From a virus, in the IMG/VR virus record IMGVR_UViG_3300042691_023285, positions 1-25,439 of that record: a stretch of DNA of 25,439 bases. The stretch is one strand, 5' to 3'. The first letter of the stretch is position 1; every line of letters starts with the position of its first letter. The notes under the pieces are model-generated. The model searched no databases. It saw nothing but the letters and a program-made list of their open reading frames with translations, and was not told the DNA's origin. This document shows positions 20,753-25,439 of this stretch, one piece after another. Both the position numbers and the translations under genes were made by a program.

Positions 20753-21124
20753 ATGGCAAAGTCTATCGCTTTGAACGTCACCGCCACCGCTACCGACACC
20801 GCTATCAGCGGAAATAACAGCGTGGCAGGATACTTGGAACTCATCAAAACCAAGACCTACACCTACTTTAACGAGCGGCAATTCACCCTGACCACGGGCG
20901 CGGCTGCTCTCAACGTGTGGCCTACGGGGAACTTCACGGGCTTCCTGAATTTCCTCATCATCGTGCAGGATTATTCAAGCACGACGAACGCCTACGTCAC
21001 CGCTGTGATTGACGCAGATACCGAACGATTTGGTGACATCGGGGCTTTCCAGGCGAACACTTCCCTCACCTTGCAATCCGCGCACGGTGCAGACGTTACG
21101 GTGATTGTCGTAGCCTACCAATAA
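20753..21124 (+). CDS. Hypothetical beta-rich virion protein
   Basis: 123 residues rich in Thr, Ala and beta-branched residues, with strands such as NFLIIVQDYSSTTNAYVTAV and VTVIVVAYQ at the very end. This points to a small beta-sandwich, perhaps a head decoration or neck component. I recognise no family. It is tightly packed in the neck operon, with one base between its stop and the next ATG. Confidence 0.55.
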   Translation: MAKSIALNVTATATDTAISGNNSVAGYLELIKTKTYTYFNERQFTLTTGAAALNVWPTGNFTGFLNFLIIVQDYSSTTNAYVTAVIDADTERFGDIGAFQANTSLTLQSAHGADVTVIVVAYQ

Positions 21125-21125
21125 G

Positions 21126-21560
21126 ATGAAGGCAGGGGCAAAGTTGGATGATTCGGGCTTCAAAATGAAGGTTCGGCAATTGAAGCAGCTTGATAAGATG
21201 TTCAAGCAACTGCCATCCCACTATGCCAACTTCTTTAAACGCAACATGGTTGATTGGGAGTTGAACTATGGCTTGGATAACGAGCATATTGGGCGCATCT
21301 CTCATAACTTAGCGGATTCGGTTGGTGTTGCTGACTTCCCCTACGGTGCAACGGTCATCATCAACAAGACGGGCATCGCACCTTATGCCGGATACGTCAA
21401 CAACTGGACAAAGGCTAACTATGGTGACTTCATCATCGGGCTTGCTTACAAGCGTCTGAACAAAGAGATGATGCACCTAGTTAGGGTCGAGTTCCACCGT
21501 GCGGCCAACAACATCGAATCCGGCAAGTCCTACATTTACCGCAACCCATTCTACTCCTGA
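21126..21560 (+). CDS. Putative neck / tail completion protein (HK97 gp10-like)
   Basis: 144 residues with a basic helical N-terminus (KMKVRQLKQLDKMFKQLP), a central part containing TGIAPYAGYVNN that resembles the Y-A-x-x-V segment of HK97 gp10 family proteins, and a C-terminal helix. Proteins of this family join the head and tail of siphophages and myophages. Size and position before a tail terminator-like gene agree. Its stop overlaps the next start (TGATG). Confidence 0.42.
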   Translation: MKAGAKLDDSGFKMKVRQLKQLDKMFKQLPSHYANFFKRNMVDWELNYGLDNEHIGRISHNLADSVGVADFPYGATVIINKTGIAPYAGYVNNWTKANYGDFIIGLAYKRLNKEMMHLVRVEFHRAANNIESGKSYIYRNPFYS

Positions 21561-22069
21561 TGGCAACGGTCAGCAATATAAACCTGATTGGCGAACTGAA
21601 GGAGTTGATACCGCAGTACATCCGCGGCTATTTGGTCAACAATTCAGCTAACAAGCCGATTTTTGACGTGCAAGCGGTCAACCTTGGGGAGTTCTCAGCA
21701 TCGCCAAAGTCGCTCATCAACGTGTACGATTGGCGTATTGAGGACGTACCGCAAGAATCGGGCATCTGCCGTGAACGTCAGGCGGTCTATTTCTCCGTTG
21801 CCATCCGCAAAATGGACGGGGTAGGCTCACAATTCGACCTGCAGGCAGGCTATATTCGTGCTATATTTGCAGGCAAGGGAGTAATGCTGAACACGTTTAG
21901 CGGCACTTTCAACGGAGGTTCTTTCACAGATAAAAGGCTGAGTTACTTCGGCTTGTTTGATTTCAGGATTTCGCAGATGCGCGAGGTGTATAGCCAAAAC
22001 ACCGCCTATTACATCTTCTCAGTCGTTTGCAAAGTCCAATTCAAAAATAGATTCAACCCATTAACATAA
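21560..22069 (+). CDS. Putative tail terminator protein
   Basis: 169 residues. The alternation of helices and strands and the position directly before the tail tube gene fit the tail terminator that caps the growing tail. Landmarks are ELKELIPQYIRGYLV at the N-terminus and YYIFSVVCKVQFKNRF at the C-terminus. No family-specific motif is seen, so the call is by gene order. It is coupled to the previous gene by TGATG. Confidence 0.42.
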   Translation: MATVSNINLIGELKELIPQYIRGYLVNNSANKPIFDVQAVNLGEFSASPKSLINVYDWRIEDVPQESGICRERQAVYFSVAIRKMDGVGSQFDLQAGYIRAIFAGKGVMLNTFSGTFNGGSFTDKRLSYFGLFDFRISQMREVYSQNTAYYIFSVVCKVQFKNRFNPLT

Positions 22070-22076
22070 TTATACA

Positions 22077-23024
22077 ATGGCAGTACCTACGACCTACACA
22101 GGGCAGACGATTGACAGCACCGATATTCGGATGGGCAAAAATGCCTACGTAGGTGCTTTCGACATTAACATGTACTATCCCGCAGGCAAGACATGGGCGA
22201 AGACAGCAGGCGTGTTCTGCGTTGTCCGCAGCGTGACGGGCTTGACACTTGCACCTATCACCGAAGTTCAGGCAATGGGCATCGGCAAGAACGTGAAGGA
22301 AATCACCCAAGGCGTACAATGGGAAGGTTACTCCTTCGAGGTGTATGGCAACGCCAAAGGAATCTACCGTTGGTTGGCTGATACCGACCCTGAGAGCCTT
22401 TCCGTGGCGCATGACTACCAATACCCCGACAAGCCGCTGTTCTTGTTTGAGCATGTTTACGACCCCGAAGCAGGCACAATCGCATCTAGCCGATTGATCC
22501 CCTACGCAATCGCTCGTCAGGGAGAATTTGCAGGTCTTGAGCCGGATGCGGAAACCTTCACCACGCTTGAATTCTACAACCGTGACAGCACCGACTACCC
22601 TGTTCGCACCTTGAAGGAAAACCATATTTGGGTTGCTGAAGGTTGGTATGATAACGGTGTGGTTATCAACGCTGCCGCCCCTTCAGGTGCTCTCGCTGCC
22701 TTCGTCCTCGGCACGGGCAACGAGAGCAACGCAACGCCTAACCCACCCGTTCCGGTCATCATTGATGACAGCAAGACGGGCGCGGCCAAATACATGTACG
22801 TCTTTGTGAATGGCGTGGACGTGACCTCTACTGTGACCTACAACACGGGTACTAAGACCGTTACCTTCCCGTCCAACGTTGCCGACATGTCGCGACTTGT
22901 GATTATCTACGCTGTTGACCTGAGCAGCGGCACGGTTGTGCCTCCGCTATGGGATGAAGGCGTACTCACCACGGAAGAAGAGCAGACGCTGTTCTCATGG
23001 GAAGACGCAGGCTGTTTGGCCTAA
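22077..23024 (+). CDS. Putative major tail (tube) protein
   Basis: 315 residues. The N-terminal ~200 residues (MAVPTTYTGQTIDSTDI and onwards) have mixed beta character expected of a tail tube subunit; residues ~205-290 (INAAAPSGALAAFVLGTGN to SRLVIIYAVDLSSG) may be an extra Ig-like or beta-sandwich domain, as tube proteins often carry at their C-terminus. The call rests on position as the last gene of the plus-strand morphogenesis block and on size. Chaperone and tape measure genes, normally next, do not follow: a terminator and an opposite-strand gene do. It follows the preceding stop by seven bases. Confidence 0.5.
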   Translation: MAVPTTYTGQTIDSTDIRMGKNAYVGAFDINMYYPAGKTWAKTAGVFCVVRSVTGLTLAPITEVQAMGIGKNVKEITQGVQWEGYSFEVYGNAKGIYRWLADTDPESLSVAHDYQYPDKPLFLFEHVYDPEAGTIASSRLIPYAIARQGEFAGLEPDAETFTTLEFYNRDSTDYPVRTLKENHIWVAEGWYDNGVVINAAAPSGALAAFVLGTGNESNATPNPPVPVIIDDSKTGAAKYMYVFVNGVDVTSTVTYNTGTKTVTFPSNVADMSRLVIIYAVDLSSGTVVPPLWDEGVLTTEEEQTLFSWEDAGCLA

Positions 23025-23040
23025 TAGTAACCTAAAAAGA

Positions 23041-23073
23041 AAAAGCCCTGTGCAAACGCATGGGGCTTTTTTG
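23041..23073. terminator. Bidirectional terminator between convergent tail genes
   Basis: AAAAGCCC (23041-23048) pairs with GGGCTTTT (23063-23070). A-runs before and T-runs after the stem allow it to end transcription from both sides. Confidence 0.82.
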
Positions 23074-23098
23074 TTTTTGGGATGGTCGTACTAGAATT

Positions 23099-24811
23099 TC
23101 ACCAAAGTGTAACGCTTCCATATTGGGCGGTGCAAACCTCGGCAGGTTCACCCTCGACTAGCTGCTGAATTGTTGCCGCCTTGATGCCCACCGCACCTCC
23201 AATCTCCATGTCCACGCTGATAATCTCGCAGATGACCGACACGTAGGGCGGTGAAAGCGACACGACACGCACAACGTCACCGGGCATGAGCGTTAAGCCC
23301 ATTTGGGGGGTCACGTTGAAGCTGATGACCGTCTGAGCCTGCCTTCCGTAGAAGTGCCTCCGTTTGTATGTTTCAGCGAGCCACCGCGCCTCCTGCAATG
23401 AAATCGGGAACTTGTAGAAGTGGGCGTTTGCCACGACCTCAACTAGTTCGCTTGTGGCGTTGAGCCTGAAATCCTCAGTCCACGACCCACCGAAGGTATT
23501 AGAGCGGCTATCATGCCCGTATTGCAAGGTCAGGTAATTGATTGCCTCGCTTGTGCCTTCGATGGTGATGCCATCCGCTAGGATGTCGCTAGTGGTCTGA
23601 ATCGGCCACACGTTGTTATCGTCAATGTAGGGGCTGACTAGGGTTATCAATCCATCTGGCGTAATTGCAAGCGTGCATGATACGTGCTTGAGAACCCATT
23701 GTGCAAGTGCTGCCGTGTCTAGCGGTAATTCAGATCCGCGCTTGTCCCACACCTTGTTGTCCGGATTCGATGCGTCCACGTACACGATGAAGGTCTTGAA
23801 GCGTTGGGCTAGTTCCTCGAACTTTGACCAAAGGATGCGGACGGCAGGCTGTAACTGAGGCAAGTCCCCCCAATTGCTCAGAAGTCCTTTCTCAAGCAAG
23901 TTGTAAGCAATGGCCACGGGGTTTCCCTTATACGCCACGCCTACCTCAAATTCTATAACCGTGTCCGTGCCATCGTCACCCGTCCAGGCGGTTTTGTCAA
24001 TCGTGATTGTCGGGCTTGTGAGGTCTAACAACTTGCTACCCGTGTAGGCTTGATTGTCGGGGTAGGTGATGGTGTAGTTGGTGGCATCCCTGAATTCGAT
24101 TCGGTACACGCCCAATTTAGCCCCCGTGAGTATGTTAATGGAAGTCAGTGATACCGTGCCTGCCTCCTGCTTGAATGCAGGTTGAGGCCGTCCGTTTGAA
24201 TCCCATTTGACCAACCCGTGAAACACGCAGAAATCACCGCCCACGGCTGTCAGGTGTGCCGCCTGAGTGGTGAACGTGCTGCCGTCACTCGATGCCGTCA
24301 TGCCGCTGAAATGCTCGTAAGTGACGGGTTTCCTGATCGCATCCCAAAGACTGCCCCTAGCCTTGATGACCGTGCGCCCCTTGGTTTCCGTAGGTCTGCC
24401 CACGATGCGGCCTTGGAACATTTCGATAGGGTTACCTACCGTGACATTGGCGTATATCCTGACCTGACCCTGTTCGATGTCCTCCGCCCGTAGCCCGTAC
24501 CCGTTCTGAAATGTCGCTAGGTAGCCGTCCGAATTGAGCAATTCAAGGCTAAGGTCGATGGGCAGACCATCGAACAACTCATCACCTGCGAATCGTGGCT
24601 TTTGCATCGAATACGTCACACGCCCAAGCAACCTGTCCGTGATGTCGAAATCGTAGGTGTTGAATGCCGTGTCGTAAATCGGGAAGCCCCCTGCATCCGT
24701 GCCCGTCTGCGCCTTTGCCGACACAATCAGCCGGACAATAGGCTTGATAAAAGGGGCATTCATTTGATAGAGTGCCGTTGAGCGTTGGAGGTCTAGGTCG
24801 AGGACGTGCAT
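23099..24811 (-). CDS. Putative distal tail / tail hub protein
   Basis: 570 residues. The N-terminal part has FPIYDTAFNTYDFDITDRLL and a segment typical of baseplate proteins; the C-terminal half includes INYLTLQYGHDSRSNTFGGS and SFNVTPQMGLTLMPGDVVRV, a pattern I associate with tail-tip hub proteins of siphophages. No peptidase or lysozyme motif is visible. It would sit at the tail tip and link the tube to host-binding proteins. It is encoded opposite to the tail tube gene, which is unusual. The start at 24811 follows a terminator and a GTAAATTCG box; an alternative ATG lies 16 codons in (24763). Confidence 0.5.
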   Translation of the reverse strand: MHVLDLDLQRSTALYQMNAPFIKPIVRLIVSAKAQTGTDAGGFPIYDTAFNTYDFDITDRLLGRVTYSMQKPRFAGDELFDGLPIDLSLELLNSDGYLATFQNGYGLRAEDIEQGQVRIYANVTVGNPIEMFQGRIVGRPTETKGRTVIKARGSLWDAIRKPVTYEHFSGMTASSDGSTFTTQAAHLTAVGGDFCVFHGLVKWDSNGRPQPAFKQEAGTVSLTSINILTGAKLGVYRIEFRDATNYTITYPDNQAYTGSKLLDLTSPTITIDKTAWTGDDGTDTVIEFEVGVAYKGNPVAIAYNLLEKGLLSNWGDLPQLQPAVRILWSKFEELAQRFKTFIVYVDASNPDNKVWDKRGSELPLDTAALAQWVLKHVSCTLAITPDGLITLVSPYIDDNNVWPIQTTSDILADGITIEGTSEAINYLTLQYGHDSRSNTFGGSWTEDFRLNATSELVEVVANAHFYKFPISLQEARWLAETYKRRHFYGRQAQTVISFNVTPQMGLTLMPGDVVRVVSLSPPYVSVICEIISVDMEIGGAVGIKAATIQQLVEGEPAEVCTAQYGSVTLW

Positions 24812-24815
24812 GTAG

Positions 24816-24824
24816 CGAATTTAC
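24816..24824 (-). promoter_or_regulatory. Start-proximal -7-like box before tail hub gene
   Basis: GTAAATTCG on the minus strand ends four bases before the ATG at 24811 and directly follows a terminator. It matches the boxes at 12802, 15090 and 16132. Confidence 0.33.
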
Positions 24825-24853
24825 GAAAAAAGCCCCACCATGCGGCAGGGCTT
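24825..24853 (-). terminator. Intrinsic terminator upstream of tail hub gene
   Basis: On the minus strand AAGCCC (24853-24848) pairs with GGGCTT (24835-24830), followed by T. It ends the unit of the DUF4494-like gene. Confidence 0.75.
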
Positions 24854-24896
24854 CAAAGAACGCAATCAATCCTAATACTGAGCTATTCGATTTCGT

Positions 24897-25313
24897 TCAT
24901 ACGACCTCCCCTATTTTTGACTTGATGACGCTGCTGATTTCATAAGGCACTAGCCATTCTTTAAGATGGTCGCGTGTGCGCTCTCCGACTTCGTGGTCGT
25001 CATTGGCGTTGACGAGTAGGTACATTGCCACCTTCTTCGGTTTCTCGCCTTCTTCGCTTGCTTCATACTCGACTTTCACCTTCCAAAATTGATCGGTGTC
25101 ACCGTACATGACGCATTCTTCAATCTTCGACCTGGAAGCCGCGAACATGGCTAGTTCTTTGATGCTGTCGTTGCCCTCGTAGTGCTGCAAGACTTTCGCC
25201 TCGCACTCGGTGAACGTCATTGCATCCACTAGCAGATGCTCCGTTGCAGGCTTGATAAGCCCGTTGTCTGACATCGCCAAGCCCTTGGCCTTGGCTTCGA
25301 AATATGCTTTCAT
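24897..25313 (-). CDS. DUF4494-like protein
   Basis: 138 residues from MKAYFEAKAKGL at 25313; a more distant in-frame start at 25376 would overlap the upstream gene. Features I associate with DUF4494 are EHLLVDAMTFTECEAKVLQH, a W-x-K-V-K-V segment (FWKVKVEYEASEEGEKPKK) and VAMYLLVNAND, with a C-terminal YEISSVIKSKIGEVV. This family of unknown function occurs in Bacteroidota and their phages. The two similar halves (F-x-K ... LVDA and W-K-V-K ... LVNA) suggest an internal duplication. It is followed by a minus-strand terminator. Confidence 0.6.
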   Translation of the reverse strand: MKAYFEAKAKGLAMSDNGLIKPATEHLLVDAMTFTECEAKVLQHYEGNDSIKELAMFAASRSKIEECVMYGDTDQFWKVKVEYEASEEGEKPKKVAMYLLVNANDDHEVGERTRDHLKEWLVPYEISSVIKSKIGEVV

Positions 25314-25323
25314 GTTTCTGTGA

Positions 25324-25439
25324 TTAGTATTTGAGGCTGACTTTTTCACGCCTGCGGAAGTTGTAAATATCCTCAATCAAGGTGATATATTGCTCCTTGT
25401 CGCTGCAATTCGTCAGCGCGGACGGATTCAACTCTAGCT
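25324..25439 (-). CDS. C-terminal end of a hypothetical protein (partial)
   Basis: An open frame enters from the right edge and ends at TAA 25326-25324. The visible 37 residues (ending YNFRRREKVSLKY) are charged and helical. The stop lies ten bases before the DUF4494-like ATG, so both are probably in one operon. Too little is visible to name it. Confidence 0.5.
   Translation of the reverse strand, partial: LELNPSALTNCSDKEQYITLIEDIYNFRRREKVSLKY

Noticed and set aside
22053-22625. 190-codon minus-strand frame opposite the tail tube gene
   Set aside because: Cys- and Val-rich translation without motifs, no promoter or start signal, and complete overlap with the plus-strand gene.
1-25439. tRNA genes, CRISPR arrays, insertion sequences, integrase and attachment sites
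   Set aside because: Nothing was found that resembles a cloverleaf, spaced direct repeats, a transposase or recombinase motif, or a duplicated attachment core.

Overview
The window is a fragment of a tailed double-stranded DNA phage (or prophage) that very probably infects a member of the Bacteroidota. Three lines support this. (1) There is a continuous head-to-tail gene block: TerS, TerL, portal, MuF-like protein, protease/scaffold, major capsid protein, neck genes and tail tube. (2) Several intergenic regions carry promoters of the Bacteroidota type, TTTG or TTG, then 18-19 bases, then TAnnTTTG. (3) There is a DUF4494-like gene, a family known mainly from Bacteroidota. A phage-holin-4-type holin fits as well. 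Base composition is near half G+C by eye, with clearly AT-richer islands. I see no tRNA, rRNA, CRISPR array, insertion sequence, integrase or DNA polymerase. The endolysin and tape measure protein must lie outside the window.

Layout. 1-1061 (+): the end of a membrane-anchored gene and a holin, closed by two back-to-back terminators. 1184-4785 (-): four overlapping genes, three of which share the same ~100-residue N-terminal domain; these are probable virion appendage or fibre proteins. 4786-4970: a divergent control region with a strong promoter and a short structured RNA ending in a terminator. 4971-9133 (+): a replication and DNA-modification operon. It contains a DUF1376-type replication protein whose gene holds an iteron-rich origin candidate, a PP-loop (PAPS reductase-like) protein, a coiled-coil protein, a Mom-like adenine-modification enzyme and two tiny genes. 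9169-23024 (+): packaging and morphogenesis. TerL is interrupted inside its Walker A motif by a 136-residue mini-intein with the marks of class 3 (no nucleophile at position 1; W, C and T of the WCT triad present). 23099-25439 (-): a probable tail tip protein, the DUF4494-like gene and a partial gene.

Two cassettes of small genes (11598-12787 and 14360-15089) sit inside the structural block. Each starts with a nearly identical promoter block and ends in an intrinsic terminator, the architecture of phage morons. Transcription units that restart after a terminator often have a GTAAATTTG-like box only 2-5 bases before the ATG, which suggests leaderless or nearly leaderless mRNAs.

How the parts would work together: replication starts from the origin candidate in the DUF1376 gene. 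Mom-like modification of adenine would protect the DNA from host restriction. TerS and spliced TerL package it through the portal into a capsid matured by the protease. The minus-strand genes at both ends supply host-contact parts, and the holin opens the membrane. Functional calls rest on motifs recognised by reading; no database search was possible.
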